Shown one piece after another: positions 1-5,787 of a stretch of 6,764 nucleotides of DNA; within the stretch, counting starts at the first letter, position 1, and each line of letters starts with the position of its first letter. A program made the translations under genes and the position numbers. The notes under the pieces are model-generated. The model saw only the letters and a program-made list of their open reading frames with translations. It searched no databases and had not been told where the DNA came from. The DNA comes from an uncultured Methylocystaceae bacterium (lineage in GTDB: Bacteria > Pseudomonadota > Alphaproteobacteria > Rhizobiales > Beijerinckiaceae): positions 1 to 6,764 of the forward strand of contig CAMFKC010000124.1 in assembly GCA_945956975.1 (NCBI GenBank), read 5' to 3'.

Positions 1-1
1 C

Positions 2-430
2 TTCCACACGACCCGCGCCGCCGTGCCGGGCATGAAGGCGCGCAAGTGGGGCCGCATCATCAACACGGCCTCGGCCCATTCGCTCGTCGCGTCGCCCTTC
101 AAGTCGGCCTACGTGTCGGCCAAGCACGGCATCGCCGGCTTCACCAAGACGATCGCGCTCGAGGTCGCGACGTCAGGCGTGACGGTGAATTGCATCTCGC
201 CCGGCTACGTCTGGACGCCACTTGTCGAGAAGCAGATCCCCGACACGATGAAGGCCCGCAACATGACGAAGGAGCAGGTCATCAACGACGTGCTGCTCGA
301 TGCGCAGCCGACCAAGCAGTTCGTCACCGTGGAGCAGGTCGCCGCGCTCGCCGTCTATCTGTGTTCCGACAATGCGGCGCAGATCACGGGCGCCAACATT
401 TCCATGGACGGCGGCTGGACCGCGGCGTGA
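2..430 (+). CDS. bdhA: 3-hydroxybutyrate dehydrogenase, C-terminal part (5' end outside window)
   Basis: NAD-dependent short-chain dehydrogenase that interconverts (R)-3-hydroxybutyrate and acetoacetate in the cytoplasm, a step in use of poly-3-hydroxybutyrate (PHB) and ketone bodies. The visible 142 residues are open from the left edge, and about 115-120 N-terminal residues, including the Rossmann TGxxxGxG motif, are missing. The SDR catalytic set is present: Ser24 of the fragment, then Tyr37 and Lys41 (S-x12-Y-x3-K, YVSAK). It is followed by NCISPGYVWTPLVEKQI, a signature that separates bdhA from generic SDRs, and by the C-terminal ITGANISMDGGWTAA. GTG and ATG codons at 23 and 32 are internal. 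The TGA stop at 428-430 overlaps the GTG start of the patatin gene, so the two are probably co-transcribed and translationally coupled. Family and specificity are well supported by motif recognition; full length cannot be judged. Confidence 0.95.
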   Translation, partial: FHTTRAAVPGMKARKWGRIINTASAHSLVASPFKSAYVSAKHGIAGFTKTIALEVATSGVTVNCISPGYVWTPLVEKQIPDTMKARNMTKEQVINDVLLDAQPTKQFVTVEQVAALAVYLCSDNAAQITGANISMDGGWTAA

Positions 431-1449
431 GCGGGGCGGCGTCCAACCGGAAGCCCATCAATCTCGCGCTTCAGGGCGGGGGCGCCCACGGGGCCTTCAC
501 CTGGGGCGCGCTCGACGCGCTGCTGGCGGATGGCCGCCTGCAGATCGACGGGCTGAGCGGCGCGAGCGCGGGGGCAATGAACGCCGTCGTGGTCGCGGAC
601 GGCCTGCGCGAGGGCGGGCCGGACGGCGCGCGCAAGCAGCTCCTGCAGTTCTGGCGCGCGGTCAGCCTCGACGGCCAGCTCGACAAGGCGCAGCGCAAGC
701 TGTTCGACGTCTACATGGGCGCTTTCGATCCGCTGAAGTTCAGCGCAAGCCTGTGGCAAAGCGCGTCGAGCTTCATGTCGCCCTACGACTTCAATCCGCT
801 CGACATCAACCCGCTGCGCTCGACGCTGACGAAGCTCGTGGATTTCGACGCCCTGCGCACGAGCGCCGGCCCGCAGCTCTACATTTCCGCGACCGACGTC
901 ACGACCGGCAAGATCAAGGTGTTCGAGCGCAATGAATTGCGTGCGGAGATGGTGATGGCGTCGGCCTGCCTGCCGACCTTGTTCAAGGCGGTGGATGTGG
1001 ATGGCGTGCCCTATTGGGATGGCGGCTATTCCGGCAACCCGCCGCTCTTTCCGTTCTTCTACGGCACCGATTGTCTCGACATCATCCTGATCCAACTCGA
1101 TCCGATCGTCCGGCCCGGGACGCCCGACACGGCGACGGAAATCTCGCAGCGCATGAACGAGATCACGTTCAATGCGCCCCTGCTCGGCGAATTCCGCGCC
1201 ATGAGTTTCGTCGCCAAGCTGATCGACATGGGACGGCTGCAGGGCATGCCCTACAAGAAAATCCGCATGCACCTGATCGAAGGGGGCAAGGAGCTGGCGG
1301 CCTATACGGCGGATACGAAGATGCAGGCCGATTTCAGCCTGTTCCAGAAGCTGTTCGACCTCGGCCATGCCGCGGGCAAAAAATTCATCGAGGCGAATTA
1401 CGAGGCGATCGGCAATCACGCCACGCTGGATATGACGCAGTATTTGTAA
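427..1449 (+). CDS. Patatin-like phospholipase family protein (serine hydrolase)
   Basis: A 340-residue patatin-fold lipid acyl hydrolase using a Ser-Asp dyad. The oxyanion-hole glycine motif QGGGAHGAF lies at residues 16-24, the nucleophile elbow GASAG at 45-49 (Ser47), and the DGG motif at 198-200 (Asp198, in YWDGGYSGNPPL). The GTG start at 427 was chosen because the glycine motif begins only 16 codons later and no ATG lies between; the next in-frame Met is residue 51, after the nucleophile. The start overlaps the bdhA stop as GTGA, which indicates translational coupling. No signal peptide is seen, so a cytoplasmic or granule-associated role is likely. The natural substrate is unknown. Because of the bdhA partner I infer an ester that yields 3-hydroxybutyrate (PHB, its oligomers or a lipid), but an ordinary phospholipase is equally possible. 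It ends one base before a large inverted repeat. Confidence 0.9.
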   Translation: MSGAASNRKPINLALQGGGAHGAFTWGALDALLADGRLQIDGLSGASAGAMNAVVVADGLREGGPDGARKQLLQFWRAVSLDGQLDKAQRKLFDVYMGAFDPLKFSASLWQSASSFMSPYDFNPLDINPLRSTLTKLVDFDALRTSAGPQLYISATDVTTGKIKVFERNELRAEMVMASACLPTLFKAVDVDGVPYWDGGYSGNPPLFPFFYGTDCLDIILIQLDPIVRPGTPDTATEISQRMNEITFNAPLLGEFRAMSFVAKLIDMGRLQGMPYKKIRMHLIEGGKELAAYTADTKMQADFSLFQKLFDLGHAAGKKFIEANYEAIGNHATLDMTQYL

Positions 1450-1450
1450 T

Positions 1451-1506
1451 TGGACCGCGAGCCTTCAGGCTCGCTCTTGTCTGCGAGCCTGAAGGCTCGC
1501 GGTCCA
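1451..1506. repeat. Perfect 24-bp inverted repeat with nested palindromic arms (REPIN-like)
   Basis: The arms 1451-1474 and 1483-1506 are exact reverse complements separated by an 8-base loop (TCTTGTCT). Each arm contains an 18-base unit, GCGAGCCTTCAGGCTCGC in one orientation and its complement in the other. That unit is itself a hairpin of 7 bp with a 4-base loop. The element can therefore fold as one long 24-bp hairpin or as two small ones. It fills almost all of the 58-bp gap between two convergent stop codons (1447-1449 and 1508-1510). No T-run follows on either strand, so it is not a classic intrinsic terminator, although it may still end or stabilise both mRNAs. Two palindromes in head-to-head order is the layout of REPIN elements; that it is dispersed in the genome is inference. 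Confidence 0.85.
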
Positions 1507-1507
1507 T

Positions 1508-2056
1508 TCAAGCAAAGGGCTCCTTCGCGCCGGGCGGCAGGGGCACCTCGAAGGCGTTGATGGTCATTGAGATCAGCCCGTAATAGCCGAGCACGCCGAC
1601 GAGATCGACGACGCCGCGCCGACCGAGATTTTTCTCCGCAAAGGCGTAGGTCGCATCCGACACGCGGCGCGTCGTCAGCAATTCGCGCGAGAAGGCGTAG
1701 ACGGCTTTCTCGTCGTCCTTCGTCAGCGCCGGCTCCGCGCCGGTGCGGATCTTCTCGACCGCCTGCGCATCGAGCCCGGCCTGAATGCCGATCGGCGCAT
1801 GCACGTGCCATTCGAATCCGGCCTGCCAATAGGCGCCGGTGACGAGGATCGCGAGTTCCGACAGCCGCTGCGGCAGGCTCGTGCCGTAACGGCAGAAGGC
1901 GCCGAGCGCTTGCGCGCGGTCGGCGAGGCCCGGGCTCGTCAGCCACACGCGCAAGGGACCTTCCACCTTGCCGCGCGGGCCCGAGACGATCTCGTCGTGG
2001 ATGCGCTTCTGCTCGGCGTCGAGCGCGGCTGGATCGATGTCGGGGAGGCGGGGCAT
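1508..2056 (-). CDS. Carboxymuconolactone decarboxylase family protein
   Basis: A 182-residue protein of the CMD/AhpD-like all-helical family. The family core is at residues 66-90, SELAILVTGAYWQAGFEWHVHA, with Glu67, Glu82, Trp83 and His86 matching the E...EWxxH pattern of the decarboxylase-like branch. The redox CxxC of AhpD is absent, so peroxidase activity of the AhpD kind is unlikely. Other members include gamma-carboxymuconolactone decarboxylase of the protocatechuate pathway, but no aromatic-degradation genes are nearby, so the reaction is left open. The ATG at 2056 is chosen over an upstream in-frame start at 2113 because AAAGG lies 6 bases before it and the longer N-terminus (MAARACDHM...) is atypical and would overlap the promoter region. 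It is divergent from the methyltransferase gene (70-bp gap) and convergent with the patatin gene. No signal peptide is visible. Confidence 0.88.
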   Translation of the reverse strand: MPRLPDIDPAALDAEQKRIHDEIVSGPRGKVEGPLRVWLTSPGLADRAQALGAFCRYGTSLPQRLSELAILVTGAYWQAGFEWHVHAPIGIQAGLDAQAVEKIRTGAEPALTKDDEKAVYAFSRELLTTRRVSDATYAFAEKNLGRRGVVDLVGVLGYYGLISMTINAFEVPLPPGAKEPFA

Positions 2057-2084
2057 GGACGACCTTTCGCGGATTGGCGCGCGC

Positions 2085-2113
2085 ACCATATGATCGCACG
2101 CGCGAGCGGCCAA
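2085..2113 (-). promoter_or_regulatory. Putative promoter of the CMD-family gene, in a shared divergent region
   Basis: On the - strand TTGGCC (2113-2108) and TATGGT (2090-2085) are separated by exactly 17 bases; each matches 4 of 6 consensus positions. On the + strand a -10-like TATGAT lies at 2089-2094, overlapping the other -10 box, with only a poor -35 partner, and would serve the methyltransferase gene. Both genes must start within 70 bp, so the two promoters probably overlap. Weak evidence, from consensus matching only. Confidence 0.35.
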
Positions 2114-2126
2114 GCAGGAGCGACAC

Positions 2127-2984
2127 GTGGCGACGACGAACGAGAATCACGAAGCTCAGCGCGTCTACTGGGACGGCGCGGGCGGCGACAAATGGATCAG
2201 GCGCGCGGCTGACGTCGACACGAATGTCGCGCCGGCGCAGCGGGCCGCGATCGACAGCGCCGACATCCACCCAGGCGCGCGCGTGCTCGACATCGGCTGC
2301 GGCTGCGGCGGCTCCACGCTCGCGATCGCGCGACGCGCGGGCCCGACCGGCCGTGTTCTGGGCGTCGACATCTCGCATGCGATGATCGCCGAAGCGCAGC
2401 GCGCCGCGCACGACATGCCGCAGGCGTCGTTCATGGTCGCCGACGCGTCGGCGCATGATTTTGGCGGTGAGACTTTCGACCGCATGTTCTCGCGCTTCGG
2501 CGTGATGTTCTTCGGAGATCCTGCAGCCGCCTTCGCGCATCTGCGCGGCGCGCTGGCGAAGGACGGAAAGCTCGTCTTCGTGTGCTGGCGGCCTGTCGTC
2601 GAAAACCCCTGGATGTATCTGCCGTTCAACGCCGTCTGCAAGCATGCGCCGCGCCCGCCGCGTCCGGGACCCGAAGACCCCGGCCCCTTTTCCTTCGCCG
2701 CGCCCGAGCGCGTGACGCGCATTCTCACGGCTGCGGGCTTTGCCGCGCCGGAGTTTGCGAAATTCGATTTCGACATGGATCTGGCGCTGGGCCGCGGGCT
2801 CGAAGCCGCCGTGGAATCGGCCGCCACCATCGGGCCGGCCAGCGCCGCGCTCACCGATCAGCCGCCCGAGGTTCGCGCGGCGGCGCTGGCGCAGTTGCGG
2901 TCCGAGCTTGCGCCGCACGTGCAGGCGGACGGCCGCGTGCCGCTCGCGGCTGCGGTGTGGATTGTCACCGCGCGCCCCGGCTGA
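2127..2984 (+). CDS. Class I SAM-dependent methyltransferase
   Basis: A 285-residue cytoplasmic methyltransferase. Motif I, VLDIGCGCGGST, at residues 53-64 is the S-adenosylmethionine-binding glycine loop. The acidic residue after strand 2 is Asp81 in VLGVDIS. The motif III/IV region includes FDRMFSRFGVMFFGDP at 117-132, with the following helix and strand AFAHLRGALAKDGKLVFVCW at 135-154. This matches the Methyltransf_11/25 (UbiE/COQ5-like) fold at normal length with a C-terminal cap (about 160-285). The substrate cannot be told from sequence. The start is GTG at 2127, supported by AGGAG at 2116-2120 with a 6-base spacer and by the conserved-looking N-terminus (HEAQRVYWDGAGGDKWI). It is divergent from the CMD-family gene and followed after 29 bp by a membrane protein gene on the same strand, possibly in one transcript. 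Confidence 0.9.
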   Translation: MATTNENHEAQRVYWDGAGGDKWIRRAADVDTNVAPAQRAAIDSADIHPGARVLDIGCGCGGSTLAIARRAGPTGRVLGVDISHAMIAEAQRAAHDMPQASFMVADASAHDFGGETFDRMFSRFGVMFFGDPAAAFAHLRGALAKDGKLVFVCWRPVVENPWMYLPFNAVCKHAPRPPRPGPEDPGPFSFAAPERVTRILTAAGFAAPEFAKFDFDMDLALGRGLEAAVESAATIGPASAALTDQPPEVRAAALAQLRSELAPHVQADGRVPLAAAVWIVTARPG

Positions 2985-3013
2985 TCGGGGCAAGCTCGGC
3001 TCCGCTTCAGTTG

Positions 3014-3532
3014 ATGGGCTCGGGGGCCGGCGTGTTTCGCACTTTCATCATCGTGCTTCTGGCGTTCGTTCTCGGCGCGGTCGCCACTTACATCGTCGTC
3101 GTCGGCGGAACGATCGTCGCCTGGGACCTGCTGCGCGTCCACGATCAGGACGGCGGTGGGGCGATGGCGCTCGGTCTGGTGATCGGCCCGGTCTGCGCCA
3201 TCGCCGGCGGCCTTCTCTGCGCTTTCGTCGTTCTGCTGCGGACCGCGCGGCCGAGAAACGAGGCGCCGCAGCCCGACGCCGAGAGAAGCCGCGACCGCAA
3301 GAGCCTGCTGGTGCTTGCAGCCGCGGTCGTCGGAGGCTTGGTCGGCTACAAGGTCACGCAGGCGATCTTCTGGATCGTCGCCCCGCTGAGCTACGACGCC
3401 AGGTGGAAGGTCCAGGTCATCGTATGGACGCCCACCGTCGTGATGGTCCTCGGCGCGCTCGGCGCTGGCTATCTCGCGCGCTCGCTGATGCAGGCCCCGC
3501 CCGCATCAACGAAGACGCCGACAGGAACCTGA
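3014..3532 (+). CDS. Small four-helix membrane protein of unknown function
   Basis: I do not recognise a named family. The 172-residue product has four likely membrane helices: about residues 11-37, 50-75, 97-124 and 133-156 (numbered from ATG 3014). A short loop HDQDGGGAM (43-51) lies between helices 1 and 2. An acidic/basic hydrophilic linker (76-96) lies between helices 2 and 3. A Pro/Thr-rich tail (160-172) ends the protein. The long hydrophobic frame with G/C-rich third positions supports real coding. The start is uncertain: ATG 3014 has no clear ribosome site, while in-frame GTG 3032, 6 codons later, has GGGGG at 3022-3026 and would begin MFRTFIIVLL, a typical start for a first helix. 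It lies 29 bp after the methyltransferase gene and is convergent with the OYE gene (19-bp gap, which has only a GC hairpin without a T-run). Inner-membrane location is inferred. Confidence 0.75.
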   Translation: MGSGAGVFRTFIIVLLAFVLGAVATYIVVVGGTIVAWDLLRVHDQDGGGAMALGLVIGPVCAIAGGLLCAFVVLLRTARPRNEAPQPDAERSRDRKSLLVLAAAVVGGLVGYKVTQAIFWIVAPLSYDARWKVQVIVWTPTVVMVLGALGAGYLARSLMQAPPASTKTPTGT

Positions 3533-3551
3533 TCGTCCGCCGCCTCGGCGG

Positions 3552-4673
3552 CTAGCCTGCCGCCGCGCTCAGCGGCGCGTAGTCCGTATAGCCCCGCGCA
3601 TCGCCGCCGTAGAAGGTCGAGCGGTCGTAGGGCCGGAACTCCGCATTGCGGCGGATGAGTTCGGGCAGGTCGGGATTGGCGATGAAGAAGCGGCCGAAGG
3701 CGATGGCGTCGGCATGGCCCTTCGCGACCGTCGCCGCGGCGTTCTCGGACTTGAAATTGCCCGCTGTGATCAGCGCGCCCTTCCACAGCGGACGCACGGT
3801 TTCGCAGCCCGACGGCACATCCTGGTGATCCACCTCGCGCTGGCCGGCGCCGCTGGCGCGCGGCTCGATGAGATGCAGATAGGCGAGGCCCATCTTGTTC
3901 AATTCGCCGATCACGTAGGAATAGAGCGGCATCGGATCGTCCTCGCCGCTGTCGTTGGCGCGGCCATAGGGCGACAGGCGGATGCCGACGCGGTCGGCGC
4001 CGATGGCGTCGGCGGCGGCCTTCGTCGCCTCCAGCATCAGCCGCGCGCGGTTCTCGATTCCGCCGCCGTAGGAATCCGTGCGCTTGTTGGTGCGCGACTG
4101 CAGGAATTGCTCGAGCAGATAGCCGTTGGCGCCGTGGATCTCGATGCCGTCGAAACCGGCGGCCACCGCATTCTTCGCCGCCTGCCCGTAGGCGGCGACC
4201 AGCGCCGGGATTTCATCCGTGCGCAGCGAGCGCGGCGTCTCGAACGGGTGCGGCTTGAAATCGGCGCCGAGCACCATGCCGCCCGAAGGCGGAATGTCGG
4301 AAGCCGATTGCGGGACGCCGCCGTCGGGTTGCAGCGAGGAATGCGAAATGCGCCCGCCGTGCCAGAGCTGCAGGAAGGCGATGCCGCCCTTGGCGTGGAT
4401 CGCATCGGTGACGAGCTTCCAGCCGGCGATCTGCGCATCGGAATAGATGCCCGGCACGTTCGGCCCTGCCGTGCCCGAGGCGACCACAGGCGAAGCCTCG
4501 CAGATGATCAGGCCGCCCTTGCTCGCGCGCTGGCCGTAATATTCGGCGTTGAGCGCGTTCGGCGCGTTCACGCCCGGCGTCGCGCGCATCCGCGTCAGCG
4601 GCGCCATCACGACGCGGTGGGCGAGCGTGTAGCGCCCGATCTTCAGGGGCTGAAACAGGCTTTCGGTGGACAT
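3552..4673 (-). CDS. Old Yellow Enzyme family alkene reductase (NADH:flavin oxidoreductase)
   Basis: A 373-residue FMN-dependent ene-reductase of the OYE/NemA/XenB type, the usual length. It reduces activated C=C bonds of enones, maleimides or nitro compounds using NAD(P)H in the cytoplasm. Seen residues: Thr27 in APLTRMR (flavin tuning), Gln102 and Trp104 in LQLWHGGR, His180/Asn183/Tyr185 in HGANGYLLEQF (substrate anchoring pair and proton-donor Tyr), Arg232 in IRLSPYG, and the FMN-phosphate region GRFFIANPDL at 327-336. The C-terminal YDRSTFYGGDARGYTDYAPL is typical of the family. The ATG at 4673 has GAGGA 10 bases upstream, and the N-terminus MSTESLFQPLKIGRYTLAHRV fits homologues. Palindromes just upstream suggest control by a repressor, as with NemR, but no regulator gene is in the window. 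The physiological substrate is unknown; detoxification of electrophiles is likely. Confidence 0.95.
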   Translation of the reverse strand: MSTESLFQPLKIGRYTLAHRVVMAPLTRMRATPGVNAPNALNAEYYGQRASKGGLIICEASPVVASGTAGPNVPGIYSDAQIAGWKLVTDAIHAKGGIAFLQLWHGGRISHSSLQPDGGVPQSASDIPPSGGMVLGADFKPHPFETPRSLRTDEIPALVAAYGQAAKNAVAAGFDGIEIHGANGYLLEQFLQSRTNKRTDSYGGGIENRARLMLEATKAAADAIGADRVGIRLSPYGRANDSGEDDPMPLYSYVIGELNKMGLAYLHLIEPRASGAGQREVDHQDVPSGCETVRPLWKGALITAGNFKSENAAATVAKGHADAIAFGRFFIANPDLPELIRRNAEFRPYDRSTFYGGDARGYTDYAPLSAAAG

Positions 4674-4685
4674 GAACGGGCGTTC

Positions 4686-4713
4686 CTCGATCTTGTTCGA
4701 TCGAGCGATCTAA
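4686..4713 (-). promoter_or_regulatory. Interleaved palindromes upstream of the OYE gene (putative operator)
   Basis: Two overlapping dyads lie 13-40 bases before the OYE start. One is TTCGATCG-AG-CGATCTAA at 4696-4713, 8-bp half-sites with a single mismatched pair. The other is CTCGATC-N6-GATCGAG at 4686-4705, perfect 7-bp arms. On the - strand the first reads TTAGATCG-CT-CGATCGAA, similar in layout to TetR-type boxes of ene-reductase genes (NemR, TAGACC...GGTCTA from memory). A possible -10 (TTAGAT) is inside it, with a poor -35. The second dyad reaches the GAGGA ribosome site at 4684-4688, so an RNA hairpin acting on translation is an alternative. Confidence 0.5.
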
Positions 4714-4755
4714 CCCGAACCTGCGCGATTGAGAAAGCGGCCCAGCGCATGGGTG

Positions 4756-5223
4756 TCAGTTGCCGCGCCGGCCCCGCCGCCGCTCGCCGCGACGGTCGCG
4801 GAATTCGTCCCACGAGGCTTTCTGCTGGTCGTTGAGGCCCGCGTAGAAGGCCTCCAGCGGCGCCAGCGTCGCCTTGAAACTCGCGAGATTGGCCTCCAGC
4901 CGCTTCTGCCGGTAGTCGAGCCGGCCCTGGAAGGTGGAGAGGTCGGGCTTGGGCGAGCATTGCGCGGTGCGGGCGTCCTCGCGCGCCTTGATGCGGGCCT
5001 CCTGCCAGGCGCGCAGCAGGTCCTTCTGCTTCTGGTCTAGGTTGAGCCGGTCGGTCAGGCGCTCGGCGTAGCGGCCCCAGGCCTGAGCCGGGCGCATGGC
5101 GCCGCAATAGCGCTCGATCATGCGGGCGCCCCGGCCGCCTGCGGGCGCGGGCTGGGCGGTCTGGGCCTGTGCGGAGCCGGCCAGAACCAGCGCGAAGAGG
5201 GCGGCGGGAAAGAGACGCGTCAT
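4756..5223 (-). CDS. Secreted Spy/CpxP-like protein (LTXXQ motif family)
   Basis: A 155-residue predicted periplasmic protein. Residues 1-20 (MTRLFPAALFALVLAGSAQA) form a signal peptide with an AQA cleavage site. The mature part is mostly charged helix with two copies of an LTXXQ-like motif: LNLDQKQ at 60-66 and LNDQQKASWDEF at 130-141. This is the arrangement of the Spy/CpxP/LTXXQ family, whose studied members are periplasmic chaperones or envelope-stress adaptors. Two cysteines (40 and 89) could form a disulphide after export. The tail (142-153) is unusually arginine-rich. The ATG at 5223 is chosen because the signal peptide begins there and GGAG lies about 9 bases upstream; longer in-frame starts would bury the signal peptide and run into the rpmB terminator. 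The gene is downstream of rpmB but separated from it by that terminator, so it is probably transcribed on its own. Exact function is unknown. Confidence 0.82.
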   Translation of the reverse strand: MTRLFPAALFALVLAGSAQAQTAQPAPAGGRGARMIERYCGAMRPAQAWGRYAERLTDRLNLDQKQKDLLRAWQEARIKAREDARTAQCSPKPDLSTFQGRLDYRQKRLEANLASFKATLAPLEAFYAGLNDQQKASWDEFRDRRGERRRGRRGN

Positions 5224-5301
5224 GAAAATGGCTCCGGTCGCGGCGGGCCGAATCCGCCGGGGGACCAAGACAAGCACTCCGGCGGCCCCGGACTCAAGGG
5301 C

Positions 5302-5335
5302 GCAAAACAAAAAGGCCGCCCGGAGGCGGCCTTTT
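5302..5335 (-). terminator. Rho-independent terminator of rpmB
   Basis: A perfect 11-bp stem (5310-5320 with 5325-5335, arms AAAAGGCCGCC and GGCGGCCTTTT seen on the - strand) closes a 4-base loop. On the - strand it is followed by TTTTTGTTTTG (down to about 5302). The stem starts 21 bases after the rpmB stop. The T-run is on the - strand side; the shorter TTTT on the + side could allow weak two-way action, but no + gene reads into it. Confidence 0.88.
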
Positions 5336-5356
5336 CGAAAATCCCGGAAGGCGGGA

Positions 5357-5647
5357 TCAGGCGCTGGCGGCCTGCTTCTTCACGATCTCGCGCTTAAGGG
5401 CGCGGGCGCCGTCTGACAGCTCCGTGTCGCGGGCCTTGATGAGGAAGGCGTCGATGCCGCCGCGATGCTCGACCGAGCGGAGCGCGGCCGCGGCGATGCG
5501 CAGGCGCACCGGGCGCTGGAGCGCCTCGGACATCAGCGTGACGTTGCACAGGTTCGGCAGGAAGCGCGTGCGCGTCTTGCGGTTCGAGTGGCTGACGAGG
5601 TTGCCGGTCTGGACGGCCTTGCCGGTCAGTTCGCAGCGGCGGGACAT
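5357..5647 (-). CDS. rpmB: 50S ribosomal protein L28
   Basis: The 96-residue bL28 protein of the large ribosomal subunit, normal length for alphaproteobacteria. The N-terminal signature MSRRCELTGKAVQTGNLVSHSNRKTRTRFLPN is diagnostic: LTGK, then the SHSNRKTRTRFLPNL basic stretch that contacts 23S rRNA. It is followed by the strand LRIAAAALRSVEHRGGIDAFL (49-69) and a lysine-rich C-terminus (KREIVKKQ). The ATG at 5647 has GGAGAG about 6 bases upstream. The gene appears to be a single-gene unit: a sigma-70-like promoter at 5788-5816, a leader of about 133 nt and an intrinsic terminator after the stop. L33 (rpmG), its partner in enterobacteria, is not adjacent. Confidence 0.98.
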   Translation of the reverse strand: MSRRCELTGKAVQTGNLVSHSNRKTRTRFLPNLCNVTLMSEALQRPVRLRIAAAALRSVEHRGGIDAFLIKARDTELSDGARALKREIVKKQAASA

Positions 5648-5664
5648 GGGTCTCTCCGTAATCT

Positions 5665-5745
5665 TCAGATCGTCCGGGCGGACCCGGGTGAAAGCTCGTT
5701 CCTAGCGCGCGCTCGTGCCAGCGGCGGGCCAGATCCACATGACAT
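5665..5745 (-). CDS. Possible 26-codon leader ORF in the rpmB 5' leader (speculative)
   Basis: An ATG at 5745 opens a 26-residue frame ending in TGA at 5665-5667, 17 bases before the rpmB start. It has a GAAGG ribosome-site match (5757-5753) 7 bases upstream, and that match lies in the 3' arm of the leader hairpin. The peptide begins MSCGSGPPLARARARNEL and shows an Arg-Ala repeat but no obvious family. A frame this short arises easily by chance in GC-rich DNA, so it is recorded only because of the ribosome site and position. If translated it could couple to or attenuate rpmB. Confidence 0.2.
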   Translation of the reverse strand: MSCGSGPPLARARARNELSPGSARTI

Positions 5746-5752
5746 GGAAAAG

Positions 5753-5780
5753 CCTTCGGCGGCCGAGGCCGCCGATAAGG
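5753..5780 (-). promoter_or_regulatory. Strong hairpin at the 5' end of the rpmB leader
   Basis: CGGCGGCC (5757-5764) and GGCCGCCG (5767-5774) are perfect complements. The stem extends by CCTT (5753-5756) with AAGG (5777-5780) across a 2-base bulge, giving about 12 bp. In the rpmB transcript (- strand) the tip folds as a CUCG tetraloop on 7 GC-rich pairs, starting almost at the predicted transcription start (about 5781). It is followed by CTTTTCC, too short a T-run for a convincing terminator. Possible roles are mRNA 5' protection, a protein-binding leader or sequestering the upstream ribosome site. Confidence 0.5.
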
Positions 5781-5787
5781 ATGCGTC

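Noticed and set aside
46..426. Upstream extension of the patatin frame through bdhA
   Set aside because: This part is out-of-frame translation of bdhA (Arg/His-rich). The real start is the GTG at 427, just before the glycine loop.
355..1419. Long - strand open frame (354 codons) opposite the patatin gene
   Set aside because: The composition is that of a reverse-complement shadow. The + strand frame carries the GGGxHG, GxSxG and DGG motifs in order.
1416..2993. Long - strand open frame (525 codons) antisense to the methyltransferase and overlapping the CMD gene
   Set aside because: Arg/Ala/Gly-rich low-complexity translation typical of antisense frames in GC-rich DNA. It runs through the inverted repeat and conflicts with two genes that have clear families and ribosome sites.
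3537..3552. GC hairpin between the convergent membrane protein and OYE genes
   Set aside because: GCCGCC/GGCGGC leaves only a 2-4 base loop and no T-run on either strand. Such short dyads are expected by chance at this GC content.
3714..4835. Long + strand open frame (373 codons) opposite the OYE gene
   Set aside because: Mirror of the OYE coding frame with no recognisable motif. The - strand protein has all OYE active-site residues.
5230..5260. CGGCGG...CCGCCG dyad upstream of the Spy-like gene
   Set aside because: Only 6-bp arms of the commonest local trinucleotides; no promoter boxes or T-run nearby.
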